64,000 bases of DNA from contig NC_133661.1 of the NCBI RefSeq assembly GCF_037893015.1, positions 221,172,299 to 221,236,298 of the forward strand. The letters are read 5' to 3'. The translations under genes and the position numbers were made by a program. Origin of the DNA: Macrotis lagotis (taxonomy: Eukaryota > Chordata > Mammalia > Peramelemorphia > Peramelidae). Below, piece by piece: positions 1 to 10,614 of this stretch. The notes beneath the pieces are model-generated. The model did no database searches. It was not told where the DNA came from and saw only the letters and a program-made list of their open reading frames with translations. Numbering within the stretch: the stretch's first letter is position 1; each line of letters opens with the position of its first letter.

Positions 1-611
1 TTTAGCAATGGGAGAAACCCTCGCTGCTATACTCGGATCTTCAGCTTCTTACCATGGATCAAGAAAACAATGAATGAGTACTAAACATCAGTCATGGTCT
101 TTCTCCGAAGACTTGGTGATACTTTTCCTAAAGTGATGTCTGGATACAGAGCCTAAAACCAAGAGAATTATCTGGGAAAGAAGGAATTCATCTTAATAAA
201 CCTGGTTACTAATTTGTGAGCATGGTCAATTTTCTTTTCCTTTTCTGTCATTTTTTGTCTCTATAGCCCTTTACATTCAGACATGTTAAAATAATTTTAA
301 AACAATATAACTTGAAAAATTTTAGAAATCATGCAATCTAAATATTACACTGGGTAATATAGAACCCTTCATGGTAACATGTCTTATAATTAATATTAGG
401 AATAAGTTTAGAGGCAGGGCTAGACTTGATGAAATGTTATCTATCCACTAACAAAAGAAATGCTACCATATTTTTTATTAGATTCTGTCAACAGTCAGGT
501 TCCTGGGCATATGGTTGATAGTCAGCCATCCTTCATCTTTCAGTGCCACTACCAAGTTCTTTGTCTCTGATCTAATTATGATATGTCACTCATATATGTT
601 TCCTTCACTTA
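1..611. other. Unrecognised AT-rich sequence
   Basis: I see no gene, RNA or repeat I can name in the first ~600 bases. There is no open frame with coding character and no SINE head or tail. Confidence 0.4.
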
Positions 612-735
612 TCAGGAAGGGAAGGGAATAAAAGATAAAGAATGGGAAAGGAAGGAAAAGAAAGGGAATAGAATGGGAAGGTAAACAAAAGAAGGGAAGG
701 GAAGATAAAGAATGGGAAAGGAAGGAGAAAAAGTA
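612..735. repeat. Purine-rich low-complexity tract
   Basis: Irregular repetition of GGGAAGG / GGGAAAGGAA units on the plus strand. The opposite-strand open frame across it is a composition artefact. It abuts the 3' side of an old SINE in reverse orientation and may derive from a decayed A-rich tail. Confidence 0.7.
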
Positions 736-965
736 AGTATTTATTAAACACTTACCATAGGCCAGGCAGATTAAATAATTACTTAATTTGGTCCTTACAA
801 TAGCTCTCTGGGACAAGTACTGTTTGCAATCAACATGAGGAAACTGAGGCAGACAGAGATTTAGTGATTTGCCTGAAATCATCCATCTCGTAAATATATG
901 ATGCTAGATTTGAACTTCAGACTTCCTGACTCCAGACCTAGAACTCCATCATTAAGCTACTTCTA
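733..965 (-). repeat. MIR/CORE-type SINE, old copy
   Basis: On the plus strand it runs from 'tatttattaaacac' through 'gaggaaactgaggcagac' and 'gatttgcctgaaatca' to 'gatttgaacttcagac' and 'ctgactccagacc'. This is the order of a CORE-SINE read backwards, with the tRNA-related head at the right. It is diverged and no target duplication is visible. Confidence 0.65.
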
Positions 966-1077
966 TCAGCTTCTTCCAGTCATTTTACCCTTCCTGATGT
1001 TTATTGATGTTTTTTAAAATATAAAAGTCATTTTCTAATATACTATCTGGACCCCAAAATCTTCAATAAAAAAGGAA

Positions 1078-1222
1078 AGATATATAGATAGAGATAGAGA
1101 TAGAAACATATAGATATAGATATAGATGATATAGATATAGATATAGATATAGATATAGATATAGATATAGATATAGATATAGATATAGATATAGATATAG
1201 ATATAGATATAGATATAGATAT
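1078..1222. repeat. (GATATA)n microsatellite
   Basis: Near-perfect tandem GATATA hexamers, about 20 units, with less regular GATAGA units at the left edge. Length is probably polymorphic. Confidence 0.95.
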
Positions 1223-1329
1223 AATGTAAACTGAGAGAAACTAGGTAGGTCTGAAATTCTATTCTGTTTTGTTCATATTCTCTATCCCTCTACAATGTGA
1301 AGAAATATCCAAAAGAGTTCACTGCAATT

Positions 1330-1580
1330 AATCTGAGGTCAACTACTTGTTGCTATAATTTTCATTTATATTATTGTAGTCATTGTACATATCATTCATT
1401 TTTTCTACTTGTTTCTCTTTTCACCACTTTGTAAGATTTCCCATGTTTCCCAGAGTCCTATACATTTATTGTTTCTCATAGAATAACATTCCATGACATT
1501 CATATACCTGTATAGCTATTCCCCAATTAAAGAGGACATTCTTATTACTTTCCAAATACAAAATTGCTTCATAATTTATT
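1330..1580 (-). mobile_element. L1 3'-UTR-like fragment
   Basis: Words such as 'tctcatagaataacattcca' and 'tattccccaattaaagagg' recur in the marsupial L1 3' ends elsewhere in this window, in the same antisense orientation. No ORF2 sequence is attached, so it is a short 3' fragment. Confidence 0.5.
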
Positions 1581-1584
1581 CACT

Positions 1585-1835
1585 GTCTCATTGATCAAAT
1601 TAAGCAAAAGCCTTAATCACATTGTATGAGAGCATTTAGTAAAAAACCAAAGTGTTGATCCCTTGTAACACAAATTTCAAACTTCAGTGTTGGAGTCTAT
1701 TTCCTTGATTTTCCAAATTGCAAGAGTTAGGCAACCAAGGAAGTCCATTTTCTTAATAAAAAAATTCTAATTTCATATATTGTAAAGGCAAAGGAATAGA
1801 AGTCAGCCTCATTACATAGCTCATGACATTTATAA
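1585..1835. other. Unrecognised interval
   Basis: No coding signal or recognised repeat in this AT-rich stretch. Confidence 0.3.
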
Positions 1836-2062
1836 GAGCTTAAAGGACCACCAGGAGTTCAAAATGCCCCTAGATATTTATTTACTGTGTGACTCTGGAC
1901 AAATCATTTCATCTCTATCTACCTCAGTTTCTTCAACTGTGCAATAAAGTTAATAATAGTGAACATCCCCAGGATTGTTGTGAAAATTAAATGAGATAAT
2001 ATTTGTAAAGTTCTTTGGAAACATGAAAATGCATATATACATGGAATTATGTACTCAAATGC
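1836..2062 (+). repeat. MIR/CORE-SINE fragment
   Basis: Contains 'gtgtgactctggacaaatca', 'ctcagtttcttcaactg' and 'attaaatgagataatatttg' in the order of a MIR-like CORE SINE on the plus strand. Heavily mutated. Confidence 0.6.
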
Positions 2063-2134
2063 ACACACACAATTAGCACAAAGTAGTTTTGCAATATCTG
2101 AAATGATTCCACATCCACTATACTATATAGAGAA

Positions 2135-2280
2135 TCCTGTATCTTGTCCTAATTCTGCCAATCCTTCATAACCTAACTAAATACTCTGTGGAGCTTTCCT
2201 TGATCTTTCCACCTCCAAGTCAGTAATTATTTCTCCCTTCTGTGAACTTTGCACTGTTTACTTCTTGTAGTTGCTGATCA
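2135..2280 (+). mobile_element. L2/CR1-like 3' fragment
   Basis: 'gagctttccttgatctttcc' followed by 'ctcccttctgtgaactttgc' resembles the 3' region of mammalian L2 elements. It is short and diverged. Confidence 0.4.
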
Positions 2281-2289
2281 TATATAGAA

Positions 2290-2465
2290 GCAGATAGGGG
2301 GTGCTGTGAATAGTATCTCTCACTTCACTTTGTCTGCCTCAGTTTCCTTATCTATAAAATGGCATAATTATAGCACCTACCTCTTAAAGTTATTGTGAAA
2401 ATGAAATGAGATATTTGTAAAACACTTTGCAAACCTTATAAAAGTTGTGTATTATTATCATTCTA
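2290..2465 (+). repeat. MIR/CORE-SINE fragment
   Basis: 'gtctgcctcagtttccttat', 'aaaatggcataattatagca' and 'gaaatgagatatttgtaaa' give the CORE plus MIR-type tail on the plus strand. Confidence 0.65.
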
Positions 2466-2918
2466 TCAAAATTATAACTATATGAGTACAGCTCTTAATA
2501 AATAGCCTTGTAAGTTTCTGGAGAATAGGAAATATTATTTTTCATTACTTTTCTCTCATAACTTAGGACTCTACTTCTACTAATACTACTACTACTATGG
2601 AGTAGGATAATACTCGACCTGTACTATGAATTATATTGCTAGCTGATAAATGTTTCATACATAAGTGAATAGCTCTCAAAATTGTGTTCTTGACTTTTGA
2701 GTGTGTAAAAGCAAATTTTTCCAAGTTCCCTTTCCTACTTAGCTATGAACAAAATTCTAAGTATTGCAAGTATGTAAAATTGTATCTTTAATATTATATG
2801 ATTGCAATCCTGGATAGTTGCTATTAATGCATACAATTTTCTTCTAGTTCTGCTCACTTCACTCAGTATCAGTTCATTCAAGACTTTACAGGCTTTTCTG
2901 AAACCCATCCCTGATGAT

Positions 2919-3096
2919 GTCTTTTTTTTTAGGTTTTTGCAAGGCAAATGGGGTTAAGTGGCTTGCCCAAGACCACACAGCTAGGTAATTATTAAGTGTC
3001 CCAGACTGGATTTGAACCCAGGTACTCCTGAGTCCAGGGCCGGTGCTTTGTCCACTGCGCCACTAACAGCCCATACTGCACCACCTAGCTGCCCCG
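2919..3096 (-). repeat. tRNA-derived marsupial SINE
   Basis: The tail reads as plus-strand T-run, 'aggtttttgcaaggcaaatg', 'ggcttgcccaagaccacaca', then 'gatttgaacccagg' (B-box complement) and 'caccacctagctgcccc' (head). The flanking 8-base word GATGTCTT occurs on both sides and is the likely target duplication. It sits in the L1-A 3' UTR. Confidence 0.9.
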
Positions 3097-3240
3097 ATGT
3101 CTTACAGAACAATAGGATTCCACTACATTCATATACCACAGTTTTTTCAGTCATTTCCCAAATGGTGAGCATTCCCTCAACTTACAATTTTTTTGTCAGA
3201 ATGAAGAGTTGCTATAAATATTTTTGTACAAGAGTTTTTA

Positions 3241-3583
3241 AAAATTAATTTTTATTTTTGTACTAATGTTTTTTATAATTACTAAAATATTCTTGTTTAA
3301 GGGTAAACATAAAATCCCCTTCCCCCCCCCCAAAGAATCTAGACCCTCATGAGAAATAAAGTAAAGTGAAAAAAAAATTGTGCTTCAGTCTGTGTTCTAA
3401 CACCACCAACTCTGTCTCAGGTGGATCACATTCTTTATGATAAGTCCATCACAAAAGCTACTTCCATCTTTTTCCACCATTGCCGTTGCTGATCGCAACT
3501 CCCTCCATTCATACCTCCCCACTACCATATACTATATTTTCTCTCTCCTTTTACTCTGTCCCTCTTCTAAAATGTTCTATAAG
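3241..3583 (-). mobile_element. HAL1-like (half-L1) 3' fragment
   Basis: It shares its order of words with two other places in the window (8,616-8,945 and 15,222-15,600): T-rich edge, C-run, 'gtgcttcagtctgtgttc', 'gatcacattctttatgat', then 'ctctctccttttactctgtc'. In the 15,222 copy this stretch leads into inter-ORF sequence and ORF1 with no ORF2 between, which is the HAL1 arrangement. Confidence 0.5.
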
Positions 3584-3695
3584 GTAGCTGAGTGGGTGCA
3601 GTGGACTTCATCATCAGCCGTGGGGCCAAGTGGTCCCAAGCCCACATACCACCCCTAAGACCCAGTAACCACCCAGCCCTTGCAAGGTTTTGTTT
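3584..3695 (+). repeat. Diverged SINE-like fragment
   Basis: 'aggtagctgagtgggtgcag' resembles the SINE head (ggtagctaggtggcgcag) on the plus strand and the end reads 'cccttgcaagg' plus a (TTTTG)n run. The middle is too diverged for a firm call. Confidence 0.4.
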
Positions 3696-5450
3696 TGTTT
3701 TGTTTTTAATACACATTCTTGTGATCTCTTTGGGATACAGACCTAGTAGTGGTATTGCTGGATCAAAGGTATGCACACATTTATTGTGCTTTGGACATAG
3801 TTCTAAATTGCTCTTCAGAAGGGTTGGGTCTGTTCACTACTCCACTAACAATGCATTAGTGCGTCAGTTTTTCCACATTGCATCCAAAACTGGTCATTTT
3901 ACTTTTTTGTCATTTTGACCAATCTGATAGGTATGAGATGGTACTTTCAAGTTGTTTTAATTTGTATTTCTCTAATTAGTACTGTTTTTAGAGCCATTTT
4001 TATATGACTATAGATAGCTTTAATTCCTTCACCTGAGAACTACCTGTTACTATCCTTTAACCATTTGTCAATTAAAGATTTACTTGTATTCTTATAAAAT
4101 TTATTCAGTTCTCTATATAGTTTAGGAATGAATCTTTTATCAGACACACAGTAATGCTCAAAAGTTTATTTTATATCCTGCCACTTCACTAAAGTTGTTA
4201 ATTGTTTTAAGTATGGTTTTTAGTTGATTTTATAGATTCTCTAAGTATACCATCATATCATCTGTAAAGAGTGAAAGTTTTCCTTCCTCATCGCAAACTC
4301 TAATTTCTTCAATTTCTTTTTCTTCTCTTATTGCAAAAGTTAGCATTTCTAATACTGTATTGTGGGCATCCTTGTTTCCATGACTAATCTTGTTGGAAAT
4401 TTATCCCCATTACATAGTATGTTTATTGATAGTTTTAGATAGATACTGCTTATTATTTTAAGGAAAACACCATTTATTCCTATACGCTCTAGTATTTTTA
4501 ATAGGAATGGGTGTTGCAATTTGTCAAAGACTTTTTCAGCATCTATTGAGATAATCATATTATTTCTTATGGCTTTATTATTGATAAGTTCAATTATTTT
4601 GGGAGTTTTCCTTATATTGAATGATTACAGCCTACCTGCTATAAATCCCATCTACCATGGTATATTATTCTAGTAATAAGTTGTGGTAATCTCTTTGCTA
4701 AATTTTATTTAAGATTTATGCATCTTTCCTCATCAGAGAGATTCCTCTAAAATTTTCTTTTTTTTTTTTGGTTCTTCATGGTTTGGGTGTCAGTACCATA
4801 TTGATCTCGTTAAAGGAATTTGGTAGAATTTCTATTTTTGAAAATAGTATATGTAGAATTGGAATTGATCATTCCTTAATGTTTCATCGAATTTACTTGT
4901 AAATCCATCTGGACCTGGAGCCTTTCTCTTAAGGAGTTTACTGATGATTTCGTCAATTTCTTTTCTCTGAAAGGGGCGTATTTCCTTCTGTTAATATAGG
5001 TAGATAATACTGTAAATATTCATCCCTTTCACTTAGGTTGCCAAATTTATTGGCATACACTTGGACTATTATAGTTTTACTGTCTATGTCTCCTTATAAT
5101 TTCTTCAGGTTTTCTAAGAATTTGTACAATATAGCTTTTGGTCCATATATGTTTAATAATGATATAATGTCATTGCTTATGGTACTTTTTAAGAAGACAT
5201 CATTTTCTTCCTTATCCTTTTTAATGAGATCTATTTTTGGTTTTGGTTTGTCTAAGTTGAGGATTGCCTGTTTTTTTTTACTTCCACTGATGTTGAATAG
5301 ATTTTGATCCAATCTTTTACCTTTATTTTATGTGTGTATGTCTCTGCCTCAAATGTGTTTCTTGAAAATAACATATTGTAGGATACTGGTTTTTAATCCA
5401 TTCTTCTATCTACTTCTGTTTTATGGGAAACTTCATACCATTCACATTCA
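3696..5450 (-). pseudogene. L1-A ORF2 remnant (reverse transcriptase/C-terminus)
   Basis: Minus-strand translation contains a C-terminal block near 3,776-3,720 with the residues DPAIPLLGLYPKE, typical of L1 ORF2p ends. Further 5' (4,558-4,349) is an RT segment with IDAEKVFDKLQHPFLL followed by SIYLKLSINI. ORF2p normally supplies endonuclease and reverse transcriptase for target-primed integration. Here no frame stays open for more than about 90 codons, so it is inactive. The endonuclease start is near 5,450. Confidence 0.8.
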
Positions 5451-6519
5451 CATTTACAGTTAAGATTACTAATTCTGTATTTCCCTCCATACTATCTTTC
5501 CCCACTTATACTATTCTCTTTCCTTTCCTTTTATCCCTCCTCACAAATACTATACTCACTTTCCCCTTTAACTTTTCTTTAAAATTTTTATTTTTAACTC
5601 TCCTTTTACTTTTACCTTTGTCTTCCCCTTTTCTTTCCCTTTTCCTCCCCCTCCCTCATTTTCTTGTTGGGTAGGATAGATTTAACCCAATTGGGTGTGC
5701 ATGCTATTCCTTCTTTGGGTCAAATGTGTTTAGAAAAGTGTTCACAGCCTCCCTTCCTTCCCTCTTCTAAAATAGATTTTTGTGCCTCTACGCATGGTGC
5801 TATTTATCCACTACCTAGCTTTCTCTTAGTTTAATTCTTCTTTTCATGATTGTGTTGTTTTAATCCTGTCTTGTACCTACAACACCTGTATCAAAATATA
5901 CTCCTTTTATCTGTCCTGATAGAAGTAACTTACTAAAGGATGATTGAATGATAAGTAGCATTGCCTCATAGTAACTAAGAATACTCCCTTCTCTTCCATG
6001 AAAATACACTTCTCAAAATTGTAAGCTAAGTCTTTTCATGATGCCTTTATACTACCCCCACTCCATTTCACACTCCCTCTAACTATAGAATCAAGCAAAG
6101 CAAACTTGCTTCATGATCTTTTTTTTTTGTCTGGTCCCTCTAAATACTCATTCTTTCCTCTGTCCTTTTAGCACTCCAACTCTTCTTAATTAAAATATTG
6201 GATACTCTCTTCCTCTGTCTCTACAGTACTCCAAATATAGCAGTATAAACCTTGTAAATTAATATATATTTATACATATATGGCATGATCTCTTTCTGAT
6301 CTATTTATGCTCAACCCTTTTAAGTACACTCCCTCCCTTGCCCCTATTCTGCTATAGCCCTCCCTACACAATATATAGTGAGTAAGTTCACATCAGGATT
6401 TAATTATGTTTAGGCCCTCTAAGTACTCTCCCTTCCTCTGTCTCAATAGGAAATACTACCCTCATAAACCAACACCATTGCATTTCTTATATTTGGAGAT
6501 CAAATTTTTTGTTCAGTTT

Positions 6520-7330
6520 TGGTCTTTTTATTAGGAAATTTGGGAAGTCTTCTATTCTACTGAAAATCCATTTTTTCCCCCTGAAAGAATATTCTGGACT
6601 TTACAGTGTAGTTAATTCTCGGTTGCAATCCAAAGTCCTTCGCCTTCCAGAATATCATGTTACAGACCCACCAATCCTTTAATGTAAGTAATGTAATTCT
6701 GATTGTGCTTCCTTTGTATTTAAATTGCTTCCATTTGGCTACTTGGAACCAAATTTTGGAATTTAGCTATGATATTCCTTTAAGTTTTTATTTGGGGGTC
6801 TCTTTCTGGAGGTGTTCTATGTATTCCTTGTAATACTATTTTGTCTTCTTGAGCTAGTATTTTAGGATAGTTTTCCATGTTAATTTGCTGAAAGATATTT
6901 TCCAGGCTCTTTTTTGATCTAGATTTAAAGACATTTTCAATTTTTTTCAATTTTTTCAGTCTTTTGATTTTGTTTGATGAAATCTTGCTATCTCTTAGAT
7001 TCATTATTTTCTATTTGTCCAATTCTAATTTTTTGATTTTAATTTCTTCAGTTACCTTTTGTATTTCCTCTTCCACTTGGTTAATTTTACTTTTAAATGA
7101 ATTGCTTTTCTTTTCCAGTTGGTTAATTTTGCTTTTTGATGGGTTACATTCTTTCTCCAGTTGGTCATTTTTAACTTTTAAAAGAGGGAAGTTTTTCATA
7201 ATTCTCCTGCCTGCTCTCATTTCTTTTTTTTTTTTTCATTTTTTCTTCTTCCTCTCTTTGACTTTTAAAATCTTTTTTAAACTCTTTCATAAGATTTTGG
7301 ATTTGAGTACAATTAATAAACTCCTTTGAT
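6520..7330 (-). pseudogene. L1-A ORF1 remnant
   Basis: Two minus-strand open pieces (7,220-7,011 and 7,004-6,780) encode a Lys/Glu-rich coiled coil with repeated NQLEK/NQVEE units, then a segment ending in the residues TPPERDPQIKT. This matches L1 ORF1p: a coiled-coil trimerisation region followed by the RNA-binding domain. The C-terminal part is below 6,780. Broken by frameshifts. Confidence 0.75.
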
Positions 7331-8009
7331 ACTTCCCATGTAGATAATTTGTCACTGCTCTTTCCTTCTGAGATGACATTTTTATCATCTCTATCAGAAT
7401 GGTAACTTTCTATGGTTAGTGCTTTTTTATTGTTTTGTTTTGTTTTGTTTTTTTACTTATTTTGATAGTTGAACTCTGCTCCTGGGGTATAAGGAATATA
7501 GTCCCATTTTTCTTTTTTTTTCTTTTTCTTGTTCTGGGGCCAGTTTATAATTGGTGCCTGGTTTATAATTTGCCAAAGTGTTGTCTATGCAGAAGATTGT
7601 TTCCTCCTTTATACCCAGGCCTTGCCTATGCAGTGGTCCAACCCCTATCTAGTTTTGTCTATTGTCCAAGTGTTTCCAGGTCTCAAACTTTACCTGGGGT
7701 TGGGACCCACCCTGCTGGCCTTCTGTCTAGCTAAACCTGGGCTGCTACCTAGCTGAGCCAGGACCTGGGCTACTCTGTGGCTAGAAGCCTCCTGCTAGCT
7801 TTCCCAATCTCCCACCTATCTGGGCTATATTTCTTCTTTATCACCAAAGAGAAGGATCTATAATGTTGAGAGCTTCTTTTGCTCCTTTTTTGTTGGGACC
7901 TATAGTTTTAATGTCTATGTAGAGGTTTCATTTAAAGTTGCATAGGAGAAAAACTCCAGAAGCATGCTAGCTTCACATCAACATCTTGGTGTGAACCCGT
8001 TTATGGGGG

Positions 8010-8615
8010 GGTTTTTTTAGTTTTTTTTAGTTGTATGCCCAACTCATTGACCTCCTCTTTCTCTCTTTTGTTCATGTACACTTTTAGAAATAAACAATTT
8101 CCCCTAACAACTACTTTGCTATATCCAATGGGTTTTGGTATGTTGTCTCATTATTGTCATTGTATTGGATTAAATTATTAATTATTCCTATGATTTTTGG
8201 TTTGGACCACTCATTCTTTAAAATTAGGCTATTTAGTTTCTAATTAACTTTTAATCTATCTTTCCTTGACCTTTTATTACATGTGTTTTTTAAATTATAT
8301 TATGATCTGAAAAGGATTCATTTTTTTCTGCCTTTGATTGTGAGATTTTTATGCCATAAGAGATGCTCAATTTTTCTGCATTTCTTTTAATCTCCAGTCA
8401 GTTTTCTCAAGAGGTCTAGTATGTATATATATAATATTTCTAAAATTCTATTTACCTCCTTAACTTCCTTCTTGTTTATTTTGTGGTTAGATTTATCTAA
8501 TTCTAAGAGAGGGGAGGTTGGTCACCCACCAGTATAGTTTTGCTGTCTATGTCTTTCAATAAGCTTCCCTTCTAAGAATTTGGGTGCTATTTGCTGCATA
8601 TATTTTTTGGTTCTT
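8010..8615 (-). mobile_element. L1 ORF2 fragment (between endonuclease and RT)
   Basis: Plus-strand words 'ccaatgggttttggtatgtt', 'cattgtattggattaaatta' and 'accactcattctttaaaatt' match, in antisense, the endonuclease-to-RT stretch of the plus-strand L1 near 27,080-27,300. It is separate from L1-A because it repeats ORF2 content beyond that element's 5' end. Confidence 0.65.
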
Positions 8616-8946
8616 ATTTTTTAATTTATTTATTTACACATTATTAAAATAGTCTTGCTTTGAAAGTAAACACAATCTTTCTCCCCCTACAAATTTAGAG
8701 AAACTATACAAAAAATAAAGTTAGAGGAAAAAGAAAAAAAATTGTACTTCAATCTATACTCAGATAACATCAGCTCTGTCTTCTGGCAGAGATCACATTC
8801 TTTGCCATAAGTCCATCAGAGAAGTTGCTTCAATATTTTTTCCCCACAGTTGCTATTGCTAACTTTATTTCCCTCATCTATTCCTCTCTACTCCATTATT
8901 CTATTCTCTCTCTCCTTTCACTTTGTCCCTCCTCAAAAGTGTGTTG

Positions 8947-9062
8947 TGAGGCAAAGTGGCATGGTGAACAGAGCAACAGCCCTGAAGCCAGGAGGACCTA
9001 AGCCATACCCTCCCACAGACATGCAACAGTCACCCAGACAATCCAGCCAATCACACTGCCCT
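8947..9062 (+). repeat. Diverged SINE-like insert
   Basis: 'gtgaacagagcaacagccct' and 'gaagccaggaggacctaagc' mimic the SINE head (gatagagcactggccctggagtcaggaggacctgag). It interrupts the HAL1 word 'gtgttg...gcatctgactac', so it looks like an insertion. Confidence 0.5.
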
Positions 9063-9182
9063 GCATCTGACTACCCTCTCCTTTTTCACCTATACCTCTC
9101 CTCCCCTCACCCTGACCCCTTTCTCCCATCCCCTTCTCCTGTTTTTCCTTTAGGCTGCTAGATTTCCATATCCTATTGGTTG

Positions 9183-9192
9183 TTTGTGTGTT

Positions 9193-9241
<49 letters not shown>
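9183..9241. repeat. (TG)n microsatellite
   Basis: About 25 TG dinucleotides, uninterrupted after the first few units. The His-Thr repeat frame on the other strand is an artefact. Confidence 0.95.
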
Positions 9242-9679
9242 TTTCCTCTCTGAGTCATTTCTGATGAGAATTAAAGCTCACTTATTCCCCCTCACCTTCC
9301 TCCCTTCCACTCCATTGCAAAAGCTTTGTCTTGACTCTTTTACATGAAATATCTTGGCCTATTATACCTTTCCTTTCCTCATTCTCCCAGCACGTTCCCT
9401 TTTTGTCCATTGACTCCATCTTTATAACATATACCTTCATATTCAACTCTCTCCTGTGCCTTATCTATATGCCTATACCTATATCCTACCCTCTCATCAA
9501 AACAAACAAAAAATGTACACAGACTTCTGCAGATCTGATTCTACCCACTGTTGTTTACATGGAATGTGTGCACCCTTATAAATAAAATTCAGATAAAAAG
9601 TTCTTGTGAGAGAACTCAGCAAATATTGTATATAAATAGCAGATCTAAGTGCCACAAGACTGGAAACTAAGGGTCAGTT

Positions 9680-10610
9680 TACTGAATTTGGAGGCTTTTT
9701 TCCTAAAATGTCTGCAGTGAAAGGAAGTACCATGAATCTGGTGCTGGTTTTGCAATCAAAACTAATTTAGAAAACAAACTTGTGTTGGATGAATGACAGG
9801 CTTATGACAATGTGATTGACACTTTCAGGAACATGCCATCATCGGTGCCTATGTTCCCAGCATGATGATGTCAAAGAATGATTTTATGAAAACCTATTAA
9901 ACCCCTATTATCAAGGTGCGCAAAGAGAACAAGCTTATAATTTTTTGGTGACTTAATGCTAGAGTAGGCTCAGACTTTTAGACATGGCAAAGAGTCCTTA
10001 GGAGAATGAACTTGGAAACAGAAACAACAATGGTCACTTCCTTCTGAAGACTTGTACATCTCTTGACCTCATCACCAGCACTGTCTTCCTTTACCTAAAA
10101 AATATAAAAATTATGGATGCATCGTTGCACCAAACATTTAATAGACTTTGATTGCAAGAAGGAGAGACAGACATGATGTAAGACTAAAATAGACAATACA
10201 TGGCAGAGAGTGCTTGACTGATCAAAGACTTACCTCTCTAAACTAAACATTCCAATTCAAGAAGAACAGCAACCACAAAGCAAAATGACTACTAAAAGAA
10301 TTAAAATCAACAGATTTGAGTATTGCTCTGAGCAAGAGCAATATGTTACTAAGTTGAAGGGAAAGATGAATCAATGCATAATTAACAACAGCAGAGCAGA
10401 AAAAAAGAAGGCAACTTTCAGAGATTTGCTGTATAGAAATGCATTTGCTCATCTGAGTCAGAGCTTATGCAAACATTAAGATTGGTTTGATGAAAATGAT
10501 GGGAGAAATTTAGAAACCACTAAAGGAAAAATGAGAACTCCATAAGAGTTTAACCAGCAGGTTAGCTCTAAGATGGGTATCTCCTTCATCTGCAAGAAGA
10601 CAGGAGTTAA
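9680..10610 (+). mobile_element. RTE-like non-LTR retrotransposon remnant
   Basis: Plus-strand translation in shifting frames gives a series of blocks typical of RTE-type polyproteins, some of which are annotated as craniofacial development protein 2-like: a stretch near 9,830-9,900 with IIGAYVPSMM, one near 10,005-10,100 with GHFLLKTCTSLDLIT, and one near 10,255-10,520 ending in HxDWFDENDG. In the intact family these belong to the apurinic-type endonuclease and the linker before reverse transcriptase. The longest open piece is 10,285-10,479 (MTTKRIKINRFEY...). Frameshifts and stops show a dead copy. I recognised the family from residue patterns only. Confidence 0.6.
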
Positions 10611-10614
10611 TTCC

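Larger units (their letters stand above)
2750..7992 (-). mobile_element. Long L1 retrotransposon, decayed (L1-A)
   Basis: Reading the minus strand from 7,992 down gives a 5' UTR, ORF1 (about 7,330-6,520), a pyrimidine-rich (plus strand) inter-ORF region (about 6,500-5,460), ORF2 (about 5,450-3,696) and a 3' UTR (to about 2,750). The order is complete, so this began as a full-length or nearly full-length L1. Stops and frameshifts break both reading frames. Two later insertions interrupt the 3' UTR: a SINE at 2,919-3,096 and a HAL1-like/SINE composite at 3,241-3,695. The antisense of its 5' UTR and inter-ORF region yields long hydrophobic shadow frames that are not genes. Confidence 0.85.
8616..9590 (-). 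mobile_element. HAL1-like element, 5'-truncated
   Basis: Same order as the copy at 15,222: T-rich edge, 'gtaaacacaatctttctccc', 'ttgtacttcaatctatactc', then 'ctctgagtcatttctgatga' and 'cttgactcttttacatgaaa'. Interrupted by a SINE-like insert and containing a TG microsatellite. No ORF2 is present between the 3' UTR and inter-ORF sequence. Confidence 0.55.

Noticed and set aside
586..882. 98-codon minus-strand hydrophobic open frame
   Set aside because: Antisense of a purine-rich tract and a SINE; no start context or motif.
1078..1222. Regular repeats that might suggest a CRISPR-like array
   Set aside because: Pure 6-base tandem repeat without spacers, in a vertebrate genome.
5423..5674. Plus-strand hydrophobic open frame that looks like a membrane protein
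   Set aside because: Antisense of the L1-A ORF2 start and inter-ORF region.
6964..7329. 121-codon plus-strand Phe/Leu-rich open frame
   Set aside because: Antisense shadow of the L1 ORF1 coiled coil (Lys/Glu codons read backwards).
7435..7756. Plus-strand Cys/Pro-rich open frames
   Set aside because: Antisense of the L1-A 5' UTR.
8998..9258. Minus-strand His-Thr repeat open frame
   Set aside because: Translation of a (TG)n microsatellite inside a HAL1-like fragment.
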